From Acytostelium subglobosum LB1 (lineage: Eukaryota > Evosea > Eumycetozoa > Acytosteliales > Acytosteliaceae): a stretch of 64,000 nt of DNA. Shown piece after piece: positions 33,141-44,260 of this stretch. The DNA is taken from assembly GCF_000787575.1 (NCBI RefSeq), contig NW_012236511.1, positions 372,001-436,000 on the forward strand, read 5' to 3'. Under the pieces are notes generated by a model. It saw only the letters and a list, made by a program, of their open reading frames with translations. It ran no database searches and was not told the DNA's origin. The translations under genes and the position numbers were made by a program. Within the stretch, counting starts at the first letter, position 1. Every line of letters begins with the position of its first letter.

Positions 33141-34881
33141 ATGATTCTCCTAACCCTAGTTCTTATCTTCAGCATCCTGTTGATCATCAAGGTATGTTCA
33201 TTCATGAACACATGACCCCCCATCCCTCAAGTCACAATCAGGAATCATTCCACTAACCATTCAACCAATGATAGTATAAGAGGAGAGCTGATATGCCTCC
33301 AGGACCAATGCCCCTTCCTATTATTGGTAATTTACATCAACTTAGTACGGCGCCACATTTGGCCTTGCAAAAGTTGTCCCAGATCTATGGCGGAGCAATG
33401 ACATTGTACATGGGCAACATCCCAACTGTGATCATCACCGATCCCGACTACATCAAAGAGGTGATCATCCAACAATCCGACAACACAACCGATCGCTTCG
33501 TCTCCGAGACAGCACGCATCATTGGAAGTATGTACTGTTCTTCCCCATCATTCAATCAATCAATCAAACATAATGCTAACATGTTCATCATATCAAGATG
33601 ACAAAGACATCTTGTTCTCCAATGGTGCCTACTGGAAGAAGTATAGGTTCATCCTGGCCTCATGTTTCACTCGCATGAAGTCCCATCTCACCATCATGGA
33701 CAAGATCCAAGAAGAGACTACCAAGCTGATGGACGCATTCCAAGTCCACGCCGAGAGTGGTGAGAATGTGAGTGTCCATCAATCAATCAATCTCTCGTCC
33801 TTGAGTCATACTAACCAGGACCAATCAATCAATCAATCAAAAATAGGTATCTCCACGATTCTTATTCAAACAATATACAAGCAATGTGATACTGGGAATG
33901 TTGTTTGGACAACGTTCAGACTATTTTGAGAAGTACCATGATGTGATCAAGGCAGTTGATCTGGTGGAGAAGGAACTGGCTGTTGGTAATATTCCAGATT
34001 TGTTGCCATTCCTCTCATATTTCTATCGTGAAAGTCGTAGCAATCTCCAATCAGCACTGGAACGCGTGTGGCACTACAGCAAACTGTCACTGGATGAGCA
34101 TCGCCGCGACCTGCAATCAGACCCACATCGCGTGTCCGACATGATGGACCTAATGATCCACGCTATCCATAAGAGTGACAACCCATCATTCTTTGACGAT
34201 GAGGGTCTTGTGCGCGTATGCTCCGATCTGCTCATCTCTGGCACAGAGACATCGTCGTCCACACTCGAGTGGCTGCTGCTATTCCTGGTCAACAATCCAA
34301 ACTACATGGAAAAGGTCAGATGTGAGATCAATGATGCGATGACCCATGCCCCGGCTGGCGAACAATCGATGGACCTGTCACGACGATCACAAACACCATT
34401 CCTCAACGCGTGCATCAAGGAAGCACTCCGAATCCGCCCAGTTGGTGCACTATCCCTGCCACGTCGGACAACATCCGATGTCAAGATTGGACCATACACC
34501 ATCCCGGCCGCCACACAAGTGATCACCAATGTATATGGTCTGGCAATGAGTCCTGAGCTATGGTCACAACCGGAGGAGTTCAATCCATATCGTTGGATGG
34601 ACAATAACAACAACAACAATGATGTGGAGTACAAGTTCATTCCATTTGGTGTTGGACCGAGATCGTGTGTTGGATCAAACCTGGCCAAGGATGAGATTTA
34701 TCTTTGTATCTCCAACCTCATACTCCGATTCAACTTTGAGACCATCGACGGCGTGTCACTGGATGAAGAGGGCAAGTTTGGCATCGCACTTACCTGCAAG
34801 CAATACCAACTCAAGATCAAGCCAATCACACAAACAATATCCATCAATGCCCAGGGCACAGCAATGATCACTCGTGGATAA
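33141..34881 (+). CDS. cytochrome P450
   Basis: Four exons (33141-33191, 33275-33527, 33598-33767, 33847-34881) give 502 residues. The first exon encodes an N-terminal membrane anchor (MILLTLVLIFSILLIIK), followed by the Pro-rich hinge PPGPMPLPIIGN. Further motifs are the I-helix SGTETSSS (290-293 for GTET), the ExxR pair E350/R353 in KEALRIRP, and the haem loop FGVGPRSCVG with Cys432. It is thus an ER-membrane haem monooxygenase; the substrate cannot be read from sequence. The anchor sits on its own short exon. Introns are CAAT-repeat-rich in the sense strand. It resembles the dictyostelid-specific P450 groups; exact CYP number not assigned. Confidence 0.93.
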
Positions 34882-34933
34882 TAATATATTTATAATTAAT
34901 TAAATGTCGATATATTTATTTATTTAATAATAT

Positions 34934-34997
34934 TTGGAATAACTCCAGATTATTTGGTTTGATCATTTGTGTGATTGAGTATTTGGAATAATTCCAG
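34934..34997. repeat. two TTGGAATAA-type near-palindromes
   Basis: TTGGAATAACTCCAG at 34934-34948 and TTGGAATAATTCCAG at 34983-34997, between the P450 and beta-helix copy 8, which converge here. They are relatives of the palindrome seen at 27536 and 41951. Confidence 0.6.
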
Positions 34998-35014
34998 CAG
35001 GGTGATCACAAGAC

Positions 35015-36466
35015 TTAAATTGGAATATAGTTCTCTTTTTGTTTGTTCCTGATGATGATGATCGAGAGACCAATGATGCCGGCCACTCCAACAAGTGTCG
35101 CTGCTACAATGCCTACGATGGCACCGGTGCTAAGTCCTTTGTCATGTGGTTTGTGGTGTGGTGATGGCATGTCACAAGCCTCATCTGCATCACCACCATA
35201 TATATCACATTGATTGTCAGCATCACAATCAATCAACTTTGATCCACTGGTGTTCTCGATGTTGTTCAAAGTGATGTTGCCCTTTGAACATTGAATATTA
35301 CTGTTGTCATACAATGATGATGCTGAGCCAAATGTCACTTGACCAATGATCACATCGGAAGAGTCAAAGTAGAATGTCGTTGTTTGATTATACGTGTTGT
35401 CTTGGATGGTGCTGTTTGACATTGTCATGTTTGAAAGAATACCATGTACAAGGTATCCATTGATATTGTTACTGGTGAACACTGAGCCCTGGATGGTTGC
35501 ATTGGTGCGCTGAATGGTGAGCACGCTGTACAAGTTGGCGTTGGTGTCGATGATGTCGTTGGTCATGTTGATTGATCCGGCAGTCTGAAGGATCAACGAC
35601 ATGAACTTGATACCAATCATTCGATTGTTGATGATCAAACAGTTTTGGATTGTTGTTGTGGTCGAGTCCAGTTGGAAGAGGTTGTAGAACACTCTGTTGA
35701 AGTGTATGTAGGAGTAGTTGAACATGACGTTCGAGTTGATGCCATAGACCAGGGTGTCGCCAGTGTTGTTGGTGAAGAATGATTTAGAGAATACCAAGTC
35801 ATACTGGAACACCTCAAAGAGGCCGATGGTGGGTCCGGTCACACTGTTCTTGATGCTGCACAAGTTCAAAGTGAGTGATGACTTTGGTGCTGGGGTGCCA
35901 TTGTATTGATTGGACAATGATATCGCTCCGTAGAATACAGAGTTGAAGTTTGAGATGGTGACATTGTTCAACACAATGTTGGCCAGGTTGACGTAAGAGG
36001 TGATTGATCCATTGATCAAAGTCATGTTATTGAGTGTCAGACTGGTGGGCGGGAGCAGGACTGTCGTATCGGCTTGGGTCATGTTGATGAATACGTTGGT
36101 GACCAGAGTGAGATCAATGATCACATCGCCTGGGGTGGTTGGCAATCGGCCCATTGTAACATTGAGTGATATTGGATTTAGTTGAGCATTGCCATTTTGA
36201 GACAGGTAGACACCTGATGCCAACACAATGTTCAGCATCGAGTCAATGGGATTGGGTACTAATGTTTTATATACAGTGAATGCAGATGATATGTTTGGAC
36301 ATGCTTGATTGAGTGATGAAGTTGTTCCACATTGAGCTGATCCAGTATTTGTAGATTGTGGATCAACATATATTGTTGTAATTGTTTGTTGTTGGCTGTT
36401 GGCAAGTCCTAACAACAATGTAATTGTTATTATAATTAGAGTATCTTTATTCATTCTTTCAATCAA
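35015..36466 (-). CDS. membrane-anchored beta-helix protein (copy 8)
   Basis: 483 residues on the minus strand, same family as the left array. The start MIERMNKDTLIIITITLLL gives a signal peptide with a few extra residues; a start at the second Met (MNKDTL...) is equally likely. N-cap TTIYVDPQSTNTG with two Cys, Asn-rich rungs (LTLNNMTLINGS, IVLNNVTISN), C-cap (IDC, C-D-I-Y-G-G, C), a His/Lys linker, then the membrane helix beginning GAIVGIVAATLVG and tail NKQKENYIPI. Together with copy 9 it forms a head-to-tail pair read opposite to the left array. Surface glycoprotein by inference. Confidence 0.9.
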   Translation of the reverse strand: MIERMNKDTLIIITITLLLGLANSQQQTITTIYVDPQSTNTGSAQCGTTSSLNQACPNISSAFTVYKTLVPNPIDSMLNIVLASGVYLSQNGNAQLNPISLNVTMGRLPTTPGDVIIDLTLVTNVFINMTQADTTVLLPPTSLTLNNMTLINGSITSYVNLANIVLNNVTISNFNSVFYGAISLSNQYNGTPAPKSSLTLNLCSIKNSVTGPTIGLFEVFQYDLVFSKSFFTNNTGDTLVYGINSNVMFNYSYIHFNRVFYNLFQLDSTTTTIQNCLIINNRMIGIKFMSLILQTAGSINMTNDIIDTNANLYSVLTIQRTNATIQGSVFTSNNINGYLVHGILSNMTMSNSTIQDNTYNQTTTFYFDSSDVIIGQVTFGSASSLYDNSNIQCSKGNITLNNIENTSGSKLIDCDADNQCDIYGGDADEACDMPSPHHKPHDKGLSTGAIVGIVAATLVGVAGIIGLSIIIIRNKQKENYIPI

Positions 36467-36814
36467 ACTATAATATAAACAACAATGAACAAATAGGATT
36501 CTAGTTGATGTATTTATTAGTTGCGGTCAAAGAAGCTCAGTTTCTGGAATTAGCAAGTGATGGGGTGAATTTTATTTTAATTCTTGTTTCTTGGTCCCAA
36601 GAGACGTTCGCTCGATCAAATCAAAGATATTTAAGATTTTAAACTTAATCTTAACTTACAAATAATTGTGGGTGGACAAATCAATTCGATCAACATCACT
36701 TGACTATCAGGGATGGTTCAATGTTCATTCGAGAACCATAAGTATCAGCCTTTTGAAATCATGGGTGGAATTTTCAATCAATTGATATAATTTTTAATGA
36801 AGACGAATAATTAT
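36467..36814. other. spacer between beta-helix copies 8 and 9
   Basis: AT-rich, no gene. It contains the 3' end of copy 9 and the promoter of copy 8. Confidence 0.6.
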
Positions 36815-38304
36815 TTATTGAATGGACTTGTATTGATTTCTTGCCTTTATCCTTTTGACAACTACTATGATAATGACAATAATGATGATTGCTCCAACTA
36901 TACTACCAAGTACAATTCCTGCAATGTGACCAGTGCTAAGTTTGACTGGACATAGATGATGATGATTTCCATGAATGGAGCATCGATCATTAGGTGAACA
37001 ATCAATCATGTTCATGTCTCCATTATCATTACCATCCACAACTACAATATTATTCAATGTAATATCACCTTGAGTACATTGTATAATATTATTTGGATGT
37101 ACTGAACTATTGATGAATAATGAATTGTCCAATAATATATTATTGAGTAATATATTGTTTGTACCAGTGAATACAAATATATCAGATGTATAAATATCAT
37201 AATAATTATTTGATAATGTACAATTATCCATTTGGAAGGATTGATATTGATCACTATAATCATATGATCCAATCATCACTCCATTTTTACCATTGATAGT
37301 ATTGTTTGTGATGGTCGAGCCCTGTATAGTCATGTTTCCATTTGAATTTATCAAACTCAACATGTTAAAGTTACTGTCGAATGTTGAGTTTGTTATATCC
37401 ATGTAGCTATAAAAATCTAAATTGATCATATTTGATTCTTTGTTTAAGTTGTTCAAAGTGAATGTGCAGTTGGATATCACTTGTGATGTCAACTCGCCAC
37501 CCACATTGATAACACCATCCTTGAATGAGTTGCCATGAAATGATACACCATCCATTACAACATTGCCATTGTCAACTGATATGATTTGATAAGCAGAGTT
37601 GTTTGAGATTATTGTGTTGTAGATGTTGAGATCAAAGTAGAGGCAATCAATTATTGTGCCCAAGTATGATCCTTGGGTTATTGACCCACGGTTGAATGTG
37701 ATTGATGATGGGTATGCTCCTGTTTCTCCATTCAAAGTGTTATGCCCCAACAAGATAGGTGTGACTCCAGAGATATTAGGGGGTATTCCTTTATAGACAA
37801 TGTCCACATCATTGAGAACGATGGTAACCTGACCCAATATTGATGAGAATATGCATGCAGTTGCTTCATATTGTAGAGTGTAAGATTTGTCATACACTGT
37901 GGATAAGTGAATAATGGAGGATAGATAGTAACTAATGAATCAAATATCCTTCCTCCATAGTCGATTATCACTTCTTGGTTGCCTCTGTCTGATGATGGTC
38001 CAATCGTTACATTTAGACATGCTGTATTTATGTATGAGTTTCCATCAATAGGAGGGTAGGTACCCGGCGCCAATATGATGCTAAGTACAGAGTTGATAGG
38101 ATTTGGTAGTAATGATGTATAACAATTGATTGCTGCATTGATGTTTGAACATGACATGTTGGTTGATGATTCCAATCCACATATTTTCGATCTATTACTC
38201 GAAGTTGGATCTACATAAAGTGTAGTTGTAGTTATGATCTGTTGTCCACCAACATTGATCACACCAAGAACTAATACTATTACAACAAATATTACACTCT
38301 TCAT
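36815..38304 (-). CDS. membrane-anchored beta-helix protein (copy 9) with one apparent frameshift
   Basis: The N-terminal part (from 38304, MKSVIFVVIVLVLGVINVGG, N-cap TTTTLYVDPTSSNRS with two Cys) and the C-terminal part (to 36815; rungs, C-cap C-S-I-H-G-N, membrane helix GHIAGIVLGSIVGAI, tail KARNQYKSIQ) lie in different frames. The switch is near 37860-37895, where the family expects a rung (NLTLYNM... then TACIFSSILGQVTIVLND). No intron fits. A one-base sequencing error or a recent null mutation would both explain it; the rest is open over about 490 codons, which favours error or a very young lesion. It is more AT-rich than copy 8. Confidence 0.75.
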
Positions 38305-38660
38305 TATTATTACTTTGATTGATTGAGTACAATGTTAGGTTAGTGATTGATGTGAGTGATATAAGTGACGAGTGAAAGGTTGTTTGATGGAATGATTGAT
38401 GAGGGAAATTTGACTGGGTACTTTGGCAAAGATTCATTCTGATGTTGGCTGACCAGGATCTTGGAATTCAAAGTACCCCTGGTGCCTCCCCATCCCGAGT
38501 CTCCGAGAGAGCCCCAATCAGAATTGCTAAATCAAATCAATGTTTGATGTTCAACTACCACCACACTGATTGATCGCGATATCACTCTGTTGATTGATTA
38601 GTTGATGGAGAAAGAGACCATCATCATGATAGTTTGACATACATAATACAGTTACAGTGA
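38305..38660. other. spacer between copy 9 and eif3K
   Basis: No gene seen. Holds the promoter of copy 9 and the 3' flank of eif3K. Confidence 0.55.
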
Positions 38661-38680
38661 TCAGTTTTTGACTGTAACTG
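38649..38680 (-). other. hairpin over the eif3K stop codon
   Basis: CAGTTACAGT (38649-38658) and ACTGTAACTG (38671-38680) are exact reverse complements around a 12-nt loop. The TGA stop of eif3K (38663-38661) lies in the loop. It could affect 3' end formation or termination; no function shown. Confidence 0.5.
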
Positions 38681-39854
38681 GCTGTTGCTGTGATGCATCG
38701 TAGTTTATTTCATCATAGTTGGCAATACTCTTGATAGCTCTGTTTGTTGAATGATTGATTGATTGAGTCAAGTTTGTTAGTTAGTATGATTGGATTGAGT
38801 TGATTGTGATGAATGACATACGGTCAAAAGTAAAGGTATCGGATTTCTTCTGCTTGATGTTATCGCTCTGGAGTGATACAGTGGTACCGTTGTACTTCCA
38901 CAATGGTTTGGCTGACACGATGAATTCCTCGAGTGAAGACTGTTGAACATTGAGCATCTCTGAAAGCATTGGAACTGTAATCGTCTGGTATGTGATCGAC
39001 AAAACGCTAGCGATGACTATATTAATGAATGAGTGATGTTAGATCATGTCCTGTAATGTCATGTCGATCATAAGGTGTTTGTTTGTGTCGCTGTCACTGT
39101 CGCTGGATGTTGACATTGTTGCTGCGCTGTTGCTGATGAAGATGATGCTGATTAACGACACCTACAGTTCCTGACGCTCTCTGAGAAGCTTGGTATATTT
39201 GAAAAGAATGATTGATTAGCTTGGATATGCTCCCAAGCCTCCTTGAACTTGCATGTCTCCAACAAGTTGTTCAGTGTGAAGAGCTTCAGCAGTGGCTCCT
39301 CTTTTTGCTATATATTGATTGATTGATTGATTGGTACGTGTCGTGTTAGTGATGAAGATGATGTTGATGATGATGTTGTGTCGTGACTGACACACTCGCT
39401 CGCAGAGTGATCGCTCTCCATCTCCAGTGTGTCACCTCCAACGATCATTCATTCAAATGATTCAATCAATCAATCAATCAATCATTCATACCATTGAGAA
39501 AGGGATCATATATGAAAGGAATAGGAAATCGTTTGAAGGCAGGTTCATCAAGGCCTTTGCGAGCATCTTGGCGATGTTGTCCTTGTTGAGAGCAGTTGGG
39601 TTGAACTGATAGAGCTTGAGCAATGTGGAGTTGGCCTGGAACAGATAGATGTTCTCGGCGATCTGAATGTCGAGGAACTGCTCGAGCTTCTGAGCAATGT
39701 TGATGTTGTACGCATCGCCAATCAACTGTGTGATGTACTCGAGCTTGGCTGGCGTGCTCAATGTGTTCAGGTCGACGTTGAGCATCGAGTTCTCCTCCTC
39801 GCCTTGCTGAGCCTGTGGTTGCTGCACCTGTTGTTCCTGTTCAATATCTGACAT
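38661..39854 (-). CDS. eif3K: translation initiation factor eIF3 subunit K
   Basis: Four exons (39854-39492, 39307-39166, 39016-38822, 38737-38661) give 258 residues with no frame conflict. The match to eIF3k is clear: LKLYQFNP, AKALMNLPSNDF, LNNLLETCKFKEAW and a winged-helix part including SITYQTITVPMLSEML. The N-terminus carries a Gln/Glu-rich extension (MSDIEQEQQVQQPQAQQGEE) not found in the human protein of 218 residues. eIF3k is a peripheral subunit of the eIF3 complex on the 40S ribosome. The last splice is the least certain (donor GACC|GTATGT, acceptor ACAGAG|CTATC); it is chosen because it keeps the frame. The first intron carries a long inverted repeat. Confidence 0.9.
39314..39482. 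repeat. 20-bp inverted repeat inside eif3K intron 1
   Basis: Five ATTG units at 39314-39333 and five CAAT units at 39463-39482 are exact complements. They lie 6 bases from the acceptor end and 9 bases from the donor end of the 184-base intron (39491-39308), so folding would bring both splice sites together. Confidence 0.85.
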
Positions 39855-40507
39855 ATCTATACTATTATATTATTGGATTATCAAGATTGACTACTTATAT
39901 GATATCGGATACACCCTAACCCTTGTATCTCTTCCCCCTCAGTGATGATCATCACTCTCGCCTCCCCCTTCGTTTCTCATCCAGAAACGTTACCACATCC
40001 CCACTTCCAATATGAATTTAATTTAATTTTTGTGCTATTCAACTCACTCCCTCAGTTCATTCGAGGGTTGGGTCCAAGCGAGCTTGTTGACTCTAACACT
40101 TGTGTGAGGGTATGTCTGTGAGGGTATGTCATGATGTGGAAAGTGATCACTGGGCATCTTCAAATGCCTTGATATCTGTCTATACAGTTAATAATTGAAA
40201 TTGACTAACAAGTATTAACTATTCATTCATATGATCATCACTGGACAGACTGGAAAAGAAGACGCCAGAACTAATTTCACATAACCTTTGGCGACCCATT
40301 TTATAAATTTGGAACTTTGTTGGCATTCTTTGCCCATCAACACCCTCTCCCACGATCGATACACTTCACTTCACTTCATTCATTCACTTTATTCATTCAT
40401 TCATTCAATCATTTGTAATATATTTAAACAAACAAACAAACTTGTAATTATATTTAATATATATATACCCTTGTAACAGTAATAATAATATAAAGGAATA
40501 AGAAGGA
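39855..40507. promoter_or_regulatory. divergent promoter region, eif3K and ankyrin gene
   Basis: 653 bases between two divergent starts. AT-rich near each start with a pyrimidine-rich segment at 39900-40000; no specific element recognised. Confidence 0.45.
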
Positions 40508-41025
40508 ATGGATGAACAATTCATTATTAACTCAAGATTGATAGATGCTGCAAAGCGTGGCGAGGAGGAGAGTTTGGAAGCATTCATTCTTGATCCAGAG
40601 AACAAGGTTAATATTAATGCCAAGGATGCTATTGGACAGACCGCTTTGATGTGGGCTGCAAAGAATGGCTACGACGACATCATCAGAATTCTGATCAAGT
40701 ATCGTGCTGGACTCAATGTCCAGGATCCATTGGGCGAGACTGCCGCGCACAAGGCTGCCTACAAGGACAACGTACCATGCATAAAGGCTCTGGTCGACAC
40801 TGGCAAGATTGATCTCACTCTCCAGAACAAGAATGGTCAGACTCCACTCAACCTCGCCAAGTCTGAGGAGGCTCGTAAGCTCCTTGTGCCAAAGGCTGTC
40901 TACAGTATGTTCATTCAAATCATTCAATCATTCAATCAATCATACTCACCACTCATTTTCCAAACCAATCATTAGCATCTGATGACGAAGACGAGAGTGA
41001 TCCAGAGGACAGTGACAACGAATAA
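40508..41025 (+). CDS. small ankyrin-repeat protein with acidic tail
   Basis: Two exons (40508-40904, 40976-41025) give 148 residues. Canonical ankyrin repeats run from about 38 to 130 (GQTALMWAAKNGYDDIIRIL, GETAAHKAAYKDN, NGQTPLNLAKSEEARKLL). The short second exon encodes only an acidic tail, TSDDEDESDPEDSDNE. Reading through the intron would replace the tail by a hydrophobic low-complexity stretch. The product should be a soluble protein-interaction module; no partner can be named. It differs in kind from the degenerate ankyrin-like gene at 18-22 kb, having clear consensus repeats. Confidence 0.88.
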
Positions 41026-41457
41026 ACAAGCATTAATGATATACATAGATAGATAGATCTATTTACGACTACTACAAACACAAACAACAGAGTTCTCTCT
41101 ACTGATCATTATGATCTTGATGATGAGTGGATTGGTGGTGGAGGCATGCCTCTCTACCTTGACACATTGTCTTTGTGATTGATTGTGGCACAAGTACATT
41201 AATGAGCATCATCGATGGTGGTCTACATTCCTTCACCAACAAGATGGGTCATCTTTTGATCAAAGTCGCATACAGTGTTGTGCAAAAACACACACATGAC
41301 CAGGACTCGTTTCGAAACCAATCAGTAAATATCTTAACAAACTTGTTTGTGCATTGTGATGGATGATGGATGCATGTGATCAATCAAAACATTTAACAGT
41401 TTAATTTAAACATATAACAAATATATATATATATACATTGTTAAGATATAAGATAAG
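41026..41457. other. spacer before the alpha-glucosidase gene
   Basis: No gene seen; ends in AT repeats (41421-41436) just before the next start. Confidence 0.55.
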
Positions 41458-44189
41458 ATGAATCTTAATATTAATATTGTAGTATTACTTGTTGTATCTT
41501 TCACATTGTTAACATGCTTTGTGACTGGTACACTGGCTCAACAACCTGTTGCATGTCCAGGCTACCAGGTGTCAAACTTACAAACAACATCATATGGATA
41601 TACTGCTGATTTGGCAATGATTACAGCAGGACCTTATGGTAATAGTGTAAAGGCATTGACGTTGTACGTGGTGTTCCACACACAACAGATCATACAAGTC
41701 AAGATTGTGGATGCGGCTAACGAGCGCTGGCAAGTACCTTTTGTCAACCAGATGGGTGCACTGCCCACCTCCAAGCCCAACCTCATTGACTACACCATCC
41801 GCTTTGCTCAAACCCAATTTGGATTCTCAATCACACGTGTATCAACTGGCGAGGTCATCTTCAACACTTCCCCTCCATCCAACTGCTCCACCAATGGTCT
41901 CATTGTAAGTTTGTTGTTGTCTTAGTGAGTGAGGGCGAGTGTGGATGCGGCTGGAATTATTCCAGCCTCGCCCCACTCCTCAATCAATCACCCCACTGCC
42001 CCACCACTCACTCAATCAATCACATGTGATCACAGTTCTCAGAGTATTATTTAGAGATAACCAATCAGTTCCCTCAATCAAACCCGAATATATATGGACT
42101 TGGCGAGCGTGCTGCACCATTGCGCTTGCAGAACAACTTCACCTATACCATTTGGAACAGGGACCAGGCAACACCACTCAATCTCAATGTCTATGGCTCA
42201 CATCCATTCTACCTCAATCTAAACCCAAATGGCGATGCCCATGGTGTATTCTTGCTCAACTCCAATGCCATGGACATTGTGATGCAGCCCAACTCGCTCA
42301 CCTACAAGGTCGTTGGAGGCGTGTTTGACTTTTACTTCTTCATGGGACCATCGCCAGCATCGGTTATTCAACAATACACACAGGTTATTGGCACGCCTTA
42401 TATGCCGTCATACTGGTCGCTAGGCTGGCACCAGTGTCGATGGGGCTACAAGTCGGTCAACGAGTCTAAGACCGTGGCCGAGAACTACGCCAAGTACGGC
42501 ATACCCCTCGAGACCATGTGGAATGACATTGACTACATGGACGTCTACCAGGACTTTACCTTGGACCCAGTCAACTTTGCCCCCGAGGACATGACCAGCT
42601 ATGTCGGTTGGCTTCACACTCGCAACCAGCACTACATCATGATCATCGACCCCGGCATCCACATGAACGACTCGTACGAGGCCTATGGCCAGCTTCTCGA
42701 GAATGGCGCCTTCATACAGCAGCCCAATGGAGTGGCGGCCAATGGCGTGGTGTGGCCCGGCTCGACCATCTTCCCCGACTTCTTCAACCCAAACATACAG
42801 GACTTCTGGTACGTGCAGCTTGAGAAGTTCCACCAGACCGTGCCCTTTGATGGCGTGTGGATCGACATGAACGAGGTGTCCAACTTCTGCTCGGGCAACT
42901 GCGCTCCCGTGTCACAGAGCGGCGACCAAGTCGGATCATACCCAAACAACCCACCATACCTGCCTGGCGGCTTGCCCCTCGACACCAAGACGCTGGACAT
43001 GTCGTCCATTCAGTTTGGCAACGTATCATATTATAACTCTCACAATCTCTATGGTTACACTGAGGGCGTGGTCACGGCCAACTCGGTGATTAGCCTGCTG
43101 AATCAGCGCCCCACAGTCATCTCGCGATCAACGTTCCCAGGCACTGGAAAGCATCATGCTCACTGGCTAGGCGACAATCAAAGCACGTACGCATCGATGG
43201 CACTCTCAATCCCAGGCATTCTCAATATGAACATGTTTGGCATCGGCTTGGTCGGCGCGGACATTTGCGGTCTGCAGGGTGATACGACCGCACAGCTGTG
43301 CGCACGCTGGATCCAGCTCGGTAACTTCTATCCATTCTCGCGTAGTCACAACAACAACGACACCATCCCCCAGGAGCCCTATGTATTTGGACCAGAGGTG
43401 ATCAACATTACCATCAACTCCATCAACAACAAGTACACACTGCTGCCATACTACTACACACTGTTCTACTTGGCACATGCTCAGGGCGACACTATCGTCC
43501 GCCCTTTGTTCTTTGAGTATCCAGCCGACCCCAACACATTTGCCTTGGACTCGCAGTTCTTGGTGGGACCATCACTGATGGTGTCGCCCGTGCTGACCGA
43601 GAATGCCACATCGGTCGACGTCTACTTCCCCCAAGACATCTGGTACGACTACTTTAACGGTTCACGCGTGGACCTGTCACAAGGCAACTCCCTCACCCTC
43701 GCCGCACCATTGGACGTCATCAATGTGCATCTGCGCGGTGGTGCCATCCTCCCAACCCAGCCCACAGCCGACTATCAAGTGCCAGACGGAGGCATTCCTA
43801 TCACAACAAACATCTCTCGCACACTGCCATTCACACTGATCGTGGCGCTGAATGCCAACGGCAGTGCGAGTGGCGAGCTCTACCTGGACGACGGCATCAC
43901 CCTCGAGACGTACGAGAACAAGAAGTACTCACTATTACAGTTCAATGCCGGTACTGATGGGTCATCAACCGTGACCATCCAGTTGACTGTCGTCAACACT
44001 GGCTTTGACATGTCATCACTCATCGTGGACAAGGTGGTAGTCTATGGTGTGCCAATCATTGTTACAACCGTCAATGTCAATGGAACACCCTATACCACGC
44101 TCACATACTCCTCAACGCTCCAGACGCTGACCATTGAATCCCTGGCACTTCCACTCACATCATCATTCACCATTCAATACTCAAATTAA
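41458..44189 (+). CDS. GH31 alpha-glucosidase, secreted or lysosomal
   Basis: Two exons (41458-41904, 42036-44189) give 866 residues. Signal peptide at the start (MNLNINIVVLLVVSFTLLTC, cleavage near TLAQQ). The GH31 catalytic barrel is complete: substrate-site WNDIDYM, nucleophile Asp426 in WIDMNEVSNF, acid/base Asp529 in HWLGDNQSTY, then the C-terminal beta domains (ARWIQLGNFYPFSRSHN, LRGGAILPTQ). It should release glucose from alpha-1,4 (and 1,6) linkages, as lysosomal acid alpha-glucosidase does in glycogen breakdown. No membrane anchor or trefoil domain is clear. The intron holds a 19-bp palindrome. The gene converges on the MFS gene with 71 bases between stops. Confidence 0.95.
41949..41967. 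repeat. 19-bp palindrome in the alpha-glucosidase intron
   Basis: GGCTGGAATTATTCCAGCC is a palindrome around a central T (41958); its 15-bp core is shared with 27536-27550 except for the centre base. Confidence 0.85.
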
Positions 44190-44260
44190 TTAATGTAATC
44201 TGCACACCTGTCCATTTCCAACCATGTTGCCTTCTCCATTTATTGATTGAACCAATGAAG

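Noticed and set aside
32783-33256. 157-codon plus-strand frame
   Set aside because: Low complexity, overlaps the P450 start and first intron, no recognisable protein features.
41421-41436. AT dinucleotide run before the alpha-glucosidase
   Set aside because: Common in this genome next to start codons; no special signal.
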